Shown: positions 45,891-55,281 of the stretch, piece by piece
How positions within the stretch are numbered: the first letter of the stretch is position 1
Layout of the letters: every line of letters begins with the position of its first letter
NCBI RefSeq assembly: GCF_026191725.2
Contig: NZ_CP120863.1
Location: forward strand, 3,824,001-3,888,000
From: Roseibium porphyridii
GTDB taxonomy: Bacteria > Pseudomonadota > Alphaproteobacteria > Rhizobiales > Stappiaceae
Length of the DNA stretch: 64,000 nt
Direction: 5' to 3'
The notes under the pieces: generated by a model
Databases searched by the model: none
Seen by the model: the letters and a program-made list of their open reading frames with translations, nothing else
Told to the model about the DNA's origin: nothing
Translations under genes and position numbers: made by a program

Positions 45891-46981
45891 TCCTGGGCCA
45901 CACTCTTTCGCTCTATTTTTCAGGCAGATTCCTGAAGGCCATTCTCGGACTTTTCCTGTTTGCAGCAGTTCTGATCTTCCTGTTTGACGTTTTGGAACTG
46001 GTCCGGCGCGGCGGTGACCGGGAAGGTTTTTCCGTCCTGCGGGTTGCGCTGATTTCGCTTTTGCGAGTGCCGCTTCTGCTGGAACAAGTTATCCCCTTCA
46101 CTGTGCTGTTCGGTGCGATTGCTGCCTTCGTGACTTTGAGCCGTGCACTTGAACTGGTTGTTGCCCGCGCTTCGGGTATCAGTGTCTGGCAGTTTTCCAT
46201 GCCTGCAATCGTCGTTGGTATCGTGCTCGGCATTCTTTCCATCACGGTCTACAATCCGGCGGCCGTCTGGTTTCAGCAAAAGTCCGATGAAGTCGCCACG
46301 GGCCTCTTTGGGTCCGAACAAAACTTTCTATTGCAAACGTCTTCAGACGTCTGGGTCCGCCAGGACGGGCTTGACGGGGAATCAGTGCTTCTGGCCAAAA
46401 AGCTTCTTGAAGGCGGGACTTTGCTCGTAGGTGTCACGATTTTCACTTTTGACAAAGACGGCACATTCAGAGAACGGATTGAGGCCGATGAAGCCCGTCT
46501 TGGTGATGAAATTTGGTATTTGAGCGACGCGATCGTTTACACCACCGAGCAGGATCCGCAGACTTATGGACGTTACGAAGTCAGCACCTTCCTGACTGCC
46601 ACCGAAGTTCGCGAAAGCATCGGCTCGCCCGAATCAATTTCGTTCTGGAATTTGCCGCGCTTCATCGAATTGGCAAGAAATGCAGGATTACCGGCCTATC
46701 GGTACAATTTGCAGTACCAGACTCTTCTTGCCCGCCCGCTTCTTCTTGTCGCTATGATTCTGATTGCAGCCGCAGTTTCCCTTAAAGTTTCGCGGTTTGG
46801 TGGATTGGGAAGTATGATTCTGGGTGGAATCCTGTCCGGGTTCGTGCTTTACGTTCTAACCGAGCTTGCGAAAGACTTTGGAGGTGCGGGAATCGTCCCG
46901 CCCCTTCTTGCTGCGTGGGCGCCTGGAATATTTGGAGTACTTATGGGGTTGACTATTCTCTTGCATCAGGAAGATGGCTAA
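45887..46981 (+). CDS. lptG: Lipopolysaccharide export permease LptG
   Basis: 364-residue partner of LptF, same topology: three helices, periplasmic jellyroll, three helices. TLSLYFSGRFLKAILGLFLFAAVLIFLFD and FTVLFGAIAAFVTLSRALELVVARASGIS fit YjgQ. The C-terminus ends in SMILGGILSGFVLYVLTELAKDFGGAGIVPPLLAAWAPG, also diagnostic. It overlaps lptF at its start and lptD at its end, so the three are translated as a unit. Confidence 0.95.
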   Translation: MILGHTLSLYFSGRFLKAILGLFLFAAVLIFLFDVLELVRRGGDREGFSVLRVALISLLRVPLLLEQVIPFTVLFGAIAAFVTLSRALELVVARASGISVWQFSMPAIVVGIVLGILSITVYNPAAVWFQQKSDEVATGLFGSEQNFLLQTSSDVWVRQDGLDGESVLLAKKLLEGGTLLVGVTIFTFDKDGTFRERIEADEARLGDEIWYLSDAIVYTTEQDPQTYGRYEVSTFLTATEVRESIGSPESISFWNLPRFIELARNAGLPAYRYNLQYQTLLARPLLLVAMILIAAAVSLKVSRFGGLGSMILGGILSGFVLYVLTELAKDFGGAGIVPPLLAAWAPGIFGVLMGLTILLHQEDG

Positions 46982-49361
46982 AGCGATGTCTTTTGCAGCA
47001 TTCCTGAACACAGAGATTTGGTCCAAGAAGGGCAACCTGCTGGCGGCGGTAAGCGCAGTCGCCATAACCGTTGCTGTCTCTTTTCCGATAACTGATACTG
47101 CCAAGGCGCAGGATCTCGTGTCCGGGCTTGCCGACGATGTGAATCCGGATGCAGATCTTCTGCTTGAATCCAGTGAGATCACCTACGACTTCGACCGTGA
47201 CCTGATCGTCGCGACAGGAAACGTTCAGGTTTATTACGACGGCAACACCGTTCAGGCACAGCAGATTGTGTTCGACCGCAAAAGTCAGCAACTGCGCGCG
47301 GCAGGCAATGTTATTTTCATCGAAGCGAACGGTACAGTTGTTCGCACTGAAGAAATGGTGTTGTCGGAAGATTTCTCAGAGGGCTTTGCCAGAGCGCTGC
47401 AGATCGACACGACCAAGCGCACGCGTTTCATTGCCGAACAGGCGCGGCGCGAAGGCAGCAACGTCACAACGATCGATAACGGCCTCTATACGGTTTATAC
47501 GAAACCAACCAACCCGCCGAACAAGCCACCTCTGTGGCGCGTGAGAGCTGAAAAGATCATCCACAACCAGCAGGAAAAGGTGATCCGGTTCGAGAACGCA
47601 GCCTTTGAAGTGTATGGCCAACCGATTGCATATCTGCCCTACCTGTCAATGCCGGATCCGACGGTCAAGAGAAAATCGGGCTTCCTGATGCCGGAAGGTG
47701 TCATCAACGACAAGCTCGGCTACGGCGTTACGATTCCCTATTACTGGGCCCTCGCCCCGAATTATGACGTCACCACCATTTTGACCCCTTTGACCAAACA
47801 GGGTGTCTTTGGTGACGTTGAAGCACGCTATCGGTTTTCATCGGGCCAAATCAGTGTGTCGGGTGCTGGACTTTATCAGGCGCAGCCGAACAACTTCACC
47901 ACGTCTCGCGCAGACGAGCGCTGGCGTGGTGCGATCAACTCAAAGGGTTCTTTCAGTCTTGCGAAAGACTGGACCCTTGGTTGGAACCTGACCTACAAAA
48001 GCGATCGCCAGTTCTTCCAGGATTATTCCTTCACAAGCTTTAGCGGAAACGGCGACACGTCGGAGATCTATCTGGAAGGCAGAACAGACAGCAATGCGCT
48101 GACCGTCAGGGGCTATGCCTACCAAATCTCCCAGGAGGACTATACCGACAGTCAGTTCAATGCGAACGGCTTCTCTCCTGTCGGCAGTTCACTTCAGGAC
48201 AAGCAACCGCTGGTTCTTCCGGTGATCGATTATGATTATGTATTCGCCGATCCAATCCTTGCCGGCGAACTGGCGCTTACGGCGAACTTCACGTCGCTAA
48301 CACGCGATGAAACCGATGCGTTCTCGGTGGACGGTGGCACAACGCCCAAGTTCCGCGGCGTTGACGGAACCTTCTCGCGTCTGTCCTTAAAAGGAAACTG
48401 GCGCAAGACGTTTATCGACCCCCTCGGGCAGACCTTTACGCCATTTGCCTATATGCGCGGCGACCTGTTCTTCCTTGCTTCGCCTGATTCAGATGTGACG
48501 GCGTTGAGCGGCGAGAGTTTTGTCGGTCGTGCCATGCCTGCGGTCGGCATGGAATACCGATATCCATTTGTCGCAACCTTTAACGGCGGCAATCAGATAC
48601 TTGAGCCGGTTGCCCAAATCGTCGCGCGCCCGAATGAACAGCGGATCGGAGAATTGCCGAACGATGATGCTCAAAGCATCGTCTTCGACACCACGACTCT
48701 GTTCGACTACGATAAATTCTCTGGCTTCGACCGTGCTGAAGGTGGTACGCGCGTGAATGTTGGCCTGAATTACAAACTGCAGCTTGATAGCGGCTACTAC
48801 GTCAGCGGTCTCTTCGGCCGGTCCTATCACATTGCCGGCGAAAACTCTTACGCGACACCTGACATCCTTGGCGCTACGCAGGATTCCGGCCTTGAGACAG
48901 ACCTGTCCGACTATGTCGGCAGTCTTTATATCGATACACGCTATGGCGTGAAGGTCGGTGCCCAGGCTCGGCTCGACAAGGAAGACCTGACCATCAACCG
49001 CATGCAGGCTCAGGCAAGCGCGATCTATGGTCCCGTCGTTTCGTCTCTGGCCTATGCGTTCCTGAATGCGCAACCCGACATCGGTATCGACGATCCTCGA
49101 GAAGAATTACTTGGTTCGGCCAGCTTGCGCCTTGAGGAAAACTGGCGCGTTTTCGGCTCCGTGCGCTATGATCTTCAGAACAGCAATATCGTTCAGGACG
49201 GATTCGGCATTGGCTATGACGATGAAGGGTTCTCCTTCTCGGTTTCCTACGCAGAAGACCGAAGCCGGAATGATGGCGATGAAGTGAACAGAACACTTTA
49301 TTTCCGGATTGGGTTGAGAACCATCGGCAATACACAAGTATCAAGCGGTGCTCTTAACTGA
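46974..49361 (+). CDS. lptD: Outer-membrane LPS-assembly protein LptD
   Basis: 795 residues. A signal peptide (cleavage near AKAQD) is followed by an LptA-like jellyroll region (DRDLIVATGNVQVYYDGNTVQAQQIVFDRKSQQLRAAGNV) and a long C-terminal beta barrel. The plug-like segment YLPYLSMPDPTVKRKSGFLMP is typical. It inserts lipopolysaccharide in the outer leaflet. Its start overlaps the lptG end by 8 bases; the alternative ATG at 46986 is equally possible. Only few Cys are seen, unlike enterobacterial LptD, which is usual in alphaproteobacteria. Confidence 0.95.
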   Translation: MAKAMSFAAFLNTEIWSKKGNLLAAVSAVAITVAVSFPITDTAKAQDLVSGLADDVNPDADLLLESSEITYDFDRDLIVATGNVQVYYDGNTVQAQQIVFDRKSQQLRAAGNVIFIEANGTVVRTEEMVLSEDFSEGFARALQIDTTKRTRFIAEQARREGSNVTTIDNGLYTVYTKPTNPPNKPPLWRVRAEKIIHNQQEKVIRFENAAFEVYGQPIAYLPYLSMPDPTVKRKSGFLMPEGVINDKLGYGVTIPYYWALAPNYDVTTILTPLTKQGVFGDVEARYRFSSGQISVSGAGLYQAQPNNFTTSRADERWRGAINSKGSFSLAKDWTLGWNLTYKSDRQFFQDYSFTSFSGNGDTSEIYLEGRTDSNALTVRGYAYQISQEDYTDSQFNANGFSPVGSSLQDKQPLVLPVIDYDYVFADPILAGELALTANFTSLTRDETDAFSVDGGTTPKFRGVDGTFSRLSLKGNWRKTFIDPLGQTFTPFAYMRGDLFFLASPDSDVTALSGESFVGRAMPAVGMEYRYPFVATFNGGNQILEPVAQIVARPNEQRIGELPNDDAQSIVFDTTTLFDYDKFSGFDRAEGGTRVNVGLNYKLQLDSGYYVSGLFGRSYHIAGENSYATPDILGATQDSGLETDLSDYVGSLYIDTRYGVKVGAQARLDKEDLTINRMQAQASAIYGPVVSSLAYAFLNAQPDIGIDDPREELLGSASLRLEENWRVFGSVRYDLQNSNIVQDGFGIGYDDEGFSFSVSYAEDRSRNDGDEVNRTLYFRIGLRTIGNTQVSSGALN

Positions 49362-49466
49362 TACACGTTTCACGCTAGAAACGGTTGAGTTTTGACCATC
49401 ACAAATGCGTTGGGTCATCTTACCGCCACGAATTTTGACCACATTTGCTGAAATTTTGAAATTAAA

Positions 49467-49491
49467 GTCATGATGTGCGAAACATCATGAC
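49467..49491. other. Perfect inverted repeat between lptD and the SurA-like gene
   Basis: GTCATGATGT / ACATCATGAC, 10-bp arms around GCGAA, 106 bases past lptD and about 90 bases before the chaperone start. There is no T-run and little GC, so a protein-binding operator or an mRNA stem is more likely than a terminator. Confidence 0.5.
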
Positions 49492-49581
49492 ACTAGAAAA
49501 CAAAGCGATAGGCGGTTTGTTGAAATCGTCGAAATGCTTAAAACTTCGGTTTGGCCAAAGGCCAGCACGGATGGTTCATCA

Positions 49582-50502
49582 ATGCGACTTCGTCTTGCCC
49601 CAATTTTCCTCAGTCTAGGTCTGATCCTGGCAACGCCGTTGGCGATGCCAGCACATGCAGCTATCAAGGTAATCGTCAACGACGTTCCGATTACCGACTA
49701 CGACATTACGCAGCGTGCGCGCCTGATTACGCTCACACAGCGGAAATCGGCTTCTGTCGCTAAGCGTCAGGCCGCTGAAGAGCTCGTAGACGATCAAGTC
49801 AAGCTGGCTGAAGCAGATCGTGTCGGCATCGAAGTCTCGCAAAGCGAAGTCGACGGTGCATTCAACAACATCGCTCGCGGTGTCAAAATGACACCATCAA
49901 AGCTGTCTTCGGCCCTGCGTCAGGGTGGTGTTCAACCCGACACACTGAAAAAACGCCTGAAGGCACAGTTGGCCTGGAATCAGCTGTTGCGGCGTAAATT
50001 CAGTGGACGTGTTGAGGTCGATGAATCCGACATTATCGCAGCACTCCAGAAAACCGATGAGGAAGAGCGCAGGACGTCTGTCGAATATGATCTCAAGCGC
50101 GTCATCGTTGTCGTTCCGAAGAGCTCTTCCGGTGGATTTAAATCCAAACGCAAACGCGAAAGCTATCAGATCCGCGCCTCCTTCGACGGCTGCGACAATG
50201 CCGGCGCCCTGCTCGGGAAATACAGCGAAGTCGTTGTGCAACCCATTGGCCGCAGGTTGGAAACAGAATTGCCGGAAGGTCTCAAGGATGAAATCTCGGC
50301 TCTGAAACCGGGTAAATTGACGAAACCGTCGAACTCACCCGTTGGCTACGAAATGATTGCGGTCTGCGGAAAACGAGAAATAGCTTCCGACATTGCGGTC
50401 AGAACCAAACTCGAAAACGAAATCCGCAGCGAAGAAAGCCAACGTCAGTCCCGTCGGTATCTGCTTGAAGTCCGCCGCCGCGCGACAATCATTTATCGTT
50501 GA
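49582..50502 (+). CDS. surA: SurA-like periplasmic chaperone / peptidyl-prolyl isomerase
   Basis: 306 residues. A Sec signal (MRLRLAPIFLSLGLILATPLAMPAHA) precedes a SurA N-terminal domain (IVNDVPITDYDITQRARLITL, then AAEELVDDQVKLAEADRVGIEVSQSEVD). The C-terminal part is a short and divergent parvulin-like stretch (YDLKRVIVVVPKSS ... LPEGLKDEISALKPGKLTKPSNSPVGYEMIAVCGKR). It folds outer-membrane proteins such as LptD, upstream of it. The ATG at 49582 gives the signal peptide; the longer frame starts at 49534. pdxA begins 6 bases after its stop, as in other proteobacteria. Confidence 0.88.
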   Translation: MRLRLAPIFLSLGLILATPLAMPAHAAIKVIVNDVPITDYDITQRARLITLTQRKSASVAKRQAAEELVDDQVKLAEADRVGIEVSQSEVDGAFNNIARGVKMTPSKLSSALRQGGVQPDTLKKRLKAQLAWNQLLRRKFSGRVEVDESDIIAALQKTDEEERRTSVEYDLKRVIVVVPKSSSGGFKSKRKRESYQIRASFDGCDNAGALLGKYSEVVVQPIGRRLETELPEGLKDEISALKPGKLTKPSNSPVGYEMIAVCGKREIASDIAVRTKLENEIRSEESQRQSRRYLLEVRRRATIIYR

Positions 50503-50508
50503 TCTGAC

Positions 50509-51528
50509 ATGAAACCCACGCCTTTACCGCTTGCGGTCAGCATGGGTGAACCTGCTGGCATCGGCCCGGATTTGGTCCTGCTTGCCTGGAAAAACCGGAA
50601 GTCGCTCCAGCTGCCACCATTCTACATTCGTGGTGATCGCGCCCTTTTTGAGAGCCGCGCGGCGCGACTGGGTCTGAATGTGCGCATGGCCGATATCAGT
50701 CCTGAAGAGGCTGTACAGGTTTTCACCAAGTCTCTTCCAATCGTGCAGACTGGTCCCATAATTGAAGACAAGCCAGGTGAAGAGCAGGAAGCAACCGCAC
50801 GCTCGGTTGTGATGTCAATCGAGAAGTGCGTGGAAGACATTGCCAACGGTCTGGCAGCAGCAATTGTTACCAACCCGATCAACAAGGCAGCGCTCTATAA
50901 AACCGGCTTCAGCTTTCCAGGACACACCGAATTTCTCGGGGACCTGGCGAAGAAACACTGGCCGGACCAACATGCAAATCCAGTGATGATGATTGCCGGA
51001 CCGGAACTCATGGTGGTCCCAGTCACCATTCATATCCCGTTGAAAGACGTTCCGGACACGCTCAAAACCGACTTGATCATCGAAACTGCGCGCATTACCG
51101 CTGACGACCTCAAAACCAGATTTGGCTATTCAGATCCGCGCTTGGCGGTTTGCGGTCTTAATCCACATGCAGGCGAAAATGCGACAATGGGAACCGAGGA
51201 CCGCGACGTCGTCGAACCGGCAATTAAAAAACTGATCGAGATGGGCATCACCGCCACTGGGCCCCATTCAGCGGACACCCTGTTTCACGCGGCAGCGCGC
51301 AAGACCTATGACTGTGTCCTGGGCATGTATCACGACCAGGTTCTGGTTCCCGCCAAAACAATTGGCTTTGATGACAGCGTCAATATAACGCTTGGACTGC
51401 CTTTTGTTCGTACCTCCCCGGACCACGGCACTGCCTACAGCCTGGCCGGCACAGGTTCGGTTCGGATCGACAGCTTTGCGGCCTCGCTGCGCATGGCATC
51501 GGTGCTTGCCAATCCAGAACGCCTCTAA
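50509..51528 (+). CDS. pdxA: 4-hydroxythreonine-4-phosphate dehydrogenase
   Basis: 339 residues. The enzyme oxidises 4-phosphohydroxy-L-threonine with NAD in the DXP-dependent pathway to pyridoxal phosphate. The start SMGEPAGIGPDLVLLAW, the metal His in FPGHTEFLGDLA, the segment CGLNPHAGENATMG, and GMYHDQVLVPAKTIGFDDSVNITLGLPFVRTSPDHGTA all match. It follows the SurA-like gene at 6 bases and precedes rsmA at 17 bases, the usual arrangement in proteobacteria. Confidence 0.97.
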   Translation: MKPTPLPLAVSMGEPAGIGPDLVLLAWKNRKSLQLPPFYIRGDRALFESRAARLGLNVRMADISPEEAVQVFTKSLPIVQTGPIIEDKPGEEQEATARSVVMSIEKCVEDIANGLAAAIVTNPINKAALYKTGFSFPGHTEFLGDLAKKHWPDQHANPVMMIAGPELMVVPVTIHIPLKDVPDTLKTDLIIETARITADDLKTRFGYSDPRLAVCGLNPHAGENATMGTEDRDVVEPAIKKLIEMGITATGPHSADTLFHAAARKTYDCVLGMYHDQVLVPAKTIGFDDSVNITLGLPFVRTSPDHGTAYSLAGTGSVRIDSFAASLRMASVLANPERL

Positions 51529-51545
51529 ATCGCTGACAGGATCTG

Positions 51546-52400
51546 ATGGCTCAAATCGACGACCTGCCGCCGCTTCGCGAAGTGATCGCTAATCACGGTC
51601 TCAATGCCAAAAAGTCATTGGGTCAGAACTTTTTGCTCGACCTCAACCTGACATCGCGAATTGCACGCTCTGCAGGAAGCCTCGAGGACTGCACGGTCCT
51701 TGAAATTGGACCCGGCCCAGGCGGACTGACACGAGCTCTGCTTGCATCAGGCGCAAAAAAGGTTGTTGCAATCGAAAAAGACAGCCGTTGTCTACCGGCC
51801 CTCGCGCAGATAGCCGATCATTATCCCGGACGACTTGAAGTGATAGAAGGTGACGCACTTCAGATAGACCCGGTTTCAATAACTGGTGGCGACAAAGTCC
51901 GCATTGCGGCCAATCTTCCCTATAACGTTGGTACTCAGCTTCTGATCAACTGGATTACCACTGAGACCTGGCCCCCCTTCTGGTCTTCACTGACTTTGAT
52001 GTTTCAAAAGGAAGTGGGAGAACGGATTGCCGCCGTACCCGGATCCAAGGCATATGGCCGCCTTGGTGTATTGGCTGGATGGCGCTGCAAGGGCGGTATC
52101 CTCTTTGACATCAGCCCCAAAGCTTTTACACCTCCGCCAAAGGTGACGTCGGCAGTTGTGCATCTCACACCAAACAATAAACCCCTGCCCTGCGATCTGA
52201 AATCTCTGGAGAGAGTGACGGCCGCTGCATTCGGACAGAGGCGGAAAATGCTGCGTGCTAGCCTTAAGTCCCTTGCACCAAACACTGAGAGCCTTATCGA
52301 AGACGCTGGTTTGAGGCCAACCGCCCGGGCCGAAGAAATCGACATTGAAGGTTTTGTTGTACTCAGCAATGTCTTTAGGGACGCCGCCACTTCCGCATGA
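51546..52400 (+). CDS. rsmA: 16S rRNA (adenine1518/1519-N6,N6)-dimethyltransferase
   Basis: 284-residue KsgA methyltransferase that dimethylates two adenines in helix 45 of 16S rRNA late in 30S assembly. [19 protein letters not shown], the SAM-binding [16 protein letters not shown], the [14 protein letters not shown] motif (NLPY catalytic) and the C-terminal [13 protein letters not shown] are present. The last 26 bases overlap the small minus-strand gene that follows. Confidence 0.97.
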   Translation: MAQIDDLPPLREVIANHGLNAKKSLGQNFLLDLNLTSRIARSAGSLEDCTVLEIGPGPGGLTRALLASGAKKVVAIEKDSRCLPALAQIADHYPGRLEVIEGDALQIDPVSITGGDKVRIAANLPYNVGTQLLINWITTETWPPFWSSLTLMFQKEVGERIAAVPGSKAYGRLGVLAGWRCKGGILFDISPKAFTPPPKVTSAVVHLTPNNKPLPCDLKSLERVTAAAFGQRRKMLRASLKSLAPNTESLIEDAGLRPTARAEEIDIEGFVVLSNVFRDAATSA

Positions 52401-52611
52401 GCCAGCCAGCCGACCTGGAAATTGGAGAGCGGTCAACTGGCTGCAATTGAGAGCCGCATTCAAGCCTCTTTCTGAACGTTTCAGGGTCGTTCAGGCCAAT
52501 ATCTTTTTGCAAATGGGCCGACAGACCGTTCCCAAATCTGTGCAGCGCATACGAGGCGCGAAGTTTCCTGGGTTGCCGGTGTCCAAGCGATGCGAGCCAA
52601 GTGTAAAGCAT
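52375..52611 (-). CDS. Small DUF1127-like protein
   Basis: 78 residues. The core [28 protein letters not shown] resembles the DUF1127 pattern of an Arg-rich helix and a terminal KDIGL-type motif found in many small alphaproteobacterial proteins, some of which act in RNA turnover or nutrient regulation. The ATG at 52611 has a strong GGAGG 7 bases upstream. The frame extends to a TTG at 52692, but that would run through the inverted repeat. It is divergent from the LysR gene and overlaps the 3' end of rsmA by 26 bases. Confidence 0.6.
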   Translation of the reverse strand: MLYTWLASLGHRQPRKLRASYALHRFGNGLSAHLQKDIGLNDPETFRKRLECGSQLQPVDRSPISRSAGWLMRKWRRP

Positions 52612-52664
52612 GAGTGGCCTCCATTGCGACAATGGCAAAGTGTCAGACAATGAAGCCAATGTAA

Positions 52665-52692
52665 TTGAATGATATTGTATGCTATCATTCAA
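52665..52692. promoter_or_regulatory. Inverted repeat at the LysR / DUF1127 divergent promoter
   Basis: TTGAATGATA / TATCATTCAA, perfect 10-bp arms around 8 bases, ending 2 bases before the LysR start and 54 bases upstream of the small gene. Most likely the binding site of the LysR regulator, acting on itself and the small gene. Confidence 0.6.
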
Positions 52693-52694
52693 AT

Positions 52695-53618
52695 ATGAAT
52701 GACTTCGATTTCGACTGGGATACCATTCGTGTATTTCTGGCAGTTGCTGAGAACGAGAGCCTCAGCCGTGCAGCGGAAACGCTTGCGTTATCGCAACCAA
52801 CCGTTGGACGGCACATTGCACGACTGGAAGATCGGCTCGGAGTGCAACTGTTTGACAGACGGCAAACAGGTTATGTGCTGACAGAAGGCGGAATGCGGCT
52901 CGTCAAGGTTGCCAGGTCCATGGCGCGGGGCGCTGCTGACTTCCAAAGAGCTGTGGATTTTGAAAAGGCCGGAAGTGTTGAGCAAGTTTGCCGGATCACT
53001 TTGGGAGAATGGGGTCAACACTTTCTGTCACATCATGTTCCAGTGCTCGTCGACGGCCTTGGAAATGTCCGCATCGAACTTTATGCAGATGACACCTTTT
53101 GGGATCTCAGTCGAAACTCCGCAGACATCGCGGTCGGAAACCAGGCCCCTACCCAATCTCATCTGATTGCGCAAAAGCTGGGTGAGCGCGGCTTTTATGT
53201 CTACGCATCTTCCGACTATCTCAAAAAGCACGCAGATGCCTACGACCCTACATCCTGGTCAACTCAGATCTGGGCCGGATACTGCGGAGCAAGAGCCAAG
53301 CTGCGTTCTTCCCAATTGCTGGCTGGCATTTTGGATGGATCGCCCTGCAGATATGCCGTCAACAATTCTAGAGCCTTGTTGGATATTCTGCGAACAGGTG
53401 AAGCGATGGGGATCTTGCCGGACTGGATTGGCGAGCATGAAGACTTGCGACGCTTGAACCAAGAGCCACTCGCGCTTGGAAACTCCTGGATGAGCTTCCA
53501 TGAAAGATTGCGACTACACCCCGATCTTGCCAAAGTCAAAGACCGGGTCGCAGCTCTGTATCGACAACGATATGCCGAAACCTCTCAAAGCCTTAAGGCA
53601 TCCCGTGAACAAGAATGA
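52695..53618 (+). CDS. LysR-family transcriptional regulator
   Basis: 307 residues. The N-terminal winged helix is clear (VFLAVAENESLSRAAETLALSQPTVGRHIARLEDRLGVQLFDRRQTGYVLTEGG), followed by a linker and a LysR substrate-binding domain with weaker conservation. The start is the ATG at 52695; the longer frame starts inside the palindrome. The neighbouring gene it faces is a small DUF1127-like gene, an unusual LysR target. Confidence 0.93.
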   Translation: MNDFDFDWDTIRVFLAVAENESLSRAAETLALSQPTVGRHIARLEDRLGVQLFDRRQTGYVLTEGGMRLVKVARSMARGAADFQRAVDFEKAGSVEQVCRITLGEWGQHFLSHHVPVLVDGLGNVRIELYADDTFWDLSRNSADIAVGNQAPTQSHLIAQKLGERGFYVYASSDYLKKHADAYDPTSWSTQIWAGYCGARAKLRSSQLLAGILDGSPCRYAVNNSRALLDILRTGEAMGILPDWIGEHEDLRRLNQEPLALGNSWMSFHERLRLHPDLAKVKDRVAALYRQRYAETSQSLKASREQE

Positions 53619-53630
53619 TAGAGAGACGCT

Positions 53631-54341
53631 TCAGGCTTTGTTTTCGCCGAGTTCCGTCTCCAGATCATCGACCATGCCTTGAATGAGCGGGCCGATTTTG
53701 GGCGACCGGAACTGCTTCAGTCGTTCTGCTTTCAAGATGGCGCGGACATTCTCATAGGCGCGCTCCAGATCGTCATTGACAACCACATAGTCGTATTTCG
53801 ACCAGTGGCGCATTTCTCCGACCGCTGTTTTCATGCGTTTAGCGATAATCTCGTCAGAATCTTCTGCACGCCGCTTCAATCGCGACTTCATCTCGGCAAT
53901 CGACGGCGGCAGAATGAAAACTGAAACGACATCGTTGCGCATTTTGTCGAACAGCTGAAATGTTCCCTGAATATCGATATCGAAGAGAATATCACGCCCG
54001 TTCTCAATCGCGTTTTCAACCGGTCCTCTTGGCGTGGCGTAGTGGTTCCCGTGTACCTCGGCCCACTCCAGCAGCTCATCGGCATCACGCATTTGCTCAA
54101 AACGCTTGCCGTCCAGAAAGTGGTAGTGAACACCGTCAACTTCGCTTGAACGCCGCGCACGCGTCGTTACGGAGATCGACAGGGCAAGATTATCCTCTTT
54201 CTCCAAAAGCAGGCGGGCAATCGTCGATTTGCCAGCGCCGGAAGGAGACGACAAAACAAGCATCAGGCCCCGGCGCTGTTGCTCCGCCTGTTCAGCACTG
54301 ACGGTGGTCCCGCTGGTCGTACCAACAGCTGCGTCGGTCAT
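53631..54341 (-). CDS. gmk: Guanylate kinase
   Basis: About 236 residues. It phosphorylates GMP to GDP with ATP. P-loop SSPSGAGKST, GMP-binding VTTRARRSSEVDGVHYHFL, and IDIQGTFQLFDKM are typical. The ATG at 54341 has GGAG about 8 bases upstream; the longest frame begins at a GTG (54350) overlapping the yicC stop. It ends the fatty-acid gene cluster, in the order yicC-gmk common in proteobacteria. Confidence 0.96.
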   Translation of the reverse strand: MTDAAVGTTSGTTVSAEQAEQQRRGLMLVLSSPSGAGKSTIARLLLEKEDNLALSISVTTRARRSSEVDGVHYHFLDGKRFEQMRDADELLEWAEVHGNHYATPRGPVENAIENGRDILFDIDIQGTFQLFDKMRNDVVSVFILPPSIAEMKSRLKRRAEDSDEIIAKRMKTAVGEMRHWSKYDYVVVNDDLERAYENVRAILKAERLKQFRSPKIGPLIQGMVDDLETELGENKA

Positions 54342-54346
54342 TTGGC

Positions 54347-55240
54347 TCACTCCAGGTTTTGTATCTGCTCGCGCATCTGATCGATGACCGCTTTCAAGTC
54401 CAGTCCGATTGCGGTCAGATCAACGTCGTTCGACTTGGAACACAGAGTGTTCGCTTCGCGATTAAATTCTTGCGCCAGGAAATCCAGGCGTCTGCCGATG
54501 GCGCCCCCGCTATCCATGAGTTCTCTGACGGCAGTCACATGAGCATGCAACCTGTCGAGTTCTTCGCGTATGTCCGCTTTGGTGGCAAGAAAGACTGCTT
54601 CTTGATGAAGTCGCTGCGGATCCAGTTGACCGTCGGCCGCCTCCAGCAAATCGGTCAGCTGCTTTTTCAGCCTCGCCTTGATTGCCTCAGGCTTGCGTGC
54701 CGGCAAAACTTCGGCTGCCTGCGTCAGGTCTGCGATCCTGTCGATCTGGTCACGAACAACAGACCCGATTGCCTTTCCTTCCGTGTGGCGCATGTCCACA
54801 AGGTCGATCAAGGCAGCGTCCAGTGAAGTCAAAAGCGCGTTGTGCAAGGCCAACTGCGCAACTTCGTCGTCCTCCGGCTCCTTGAGTTCGAACACACCTT
54901 TCTGAGACAGAATTCCATCGACCGACGGAGGTGCCAGTTCAGGAACGCGATTTTTTAACAACTCGATGGTTACCAGAACCGCTTCCAACGCGGATTCGTT
55001 CACCTGCAACTGTTGCTCGGACTGGTCCCGGTTCATGGACAGACCAATAGAGACGTTGCCTCGTCTCAGCACCTTCGCGCAACGTTCTCTGATCTTTGGT
55101 TCGAGAGTTTCCAGACCGGTTGGGATTCTGATCCGAAGATCCAGAGACTTGCCGTTGACGGATCTGAGTTCCCAGGTCCAACGAACCGGACCGGATTCTC
55201 CAATCGACCTGGCAAACCCTGTCATGCTGGCTAGCGCCAT
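54347..55240 (-). CDS. yicC: YicC-family endoribonuclease
   Basis: 297 residues. The N-terminus MALASMTGFARS, the segment WELRSVNGKSLDLRIRIP and the C-terminal DUF1732 region (GGAIGRRLDFLAQEFNREANTLCSKSND) are diagnostic of YicC. The E. coli protein is an endoribonuclease that helps degrade the small RNA RyhB. It is located between mltG and gmk in a typical order. Confidence 0.93.
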   Translation of the reverse strand: MALASMTGFARSIGESGPVRWTWELRSVNGKSLDLRIRIPTGLETLEPKIRERCAKVLRRGNVSIGLSMNRDQSEQQLQVNESALEAVLVTIELLKNRVPELAPPSVDGILSQKGVFELKEPEDDEVAQLALHNALLTSLDAALIDLVDMRHTEGKAIGSVVRDQIDRIADLTQAAEVLPARKPEAIKARLKKQLTDLLEAADGQLDPQRLHQEAVFLATKADIREELDRLHAHVTAVRELMDSGGAIGRRLDFLAQEFNREANTLCSKSNDVDLTAIGLDLKAVIDQMREQIQNLE

Positions 55241-55281
55241 TACCCCCTCCGGATCTGTTGTGATCGGGCCCGCACTCCCGG

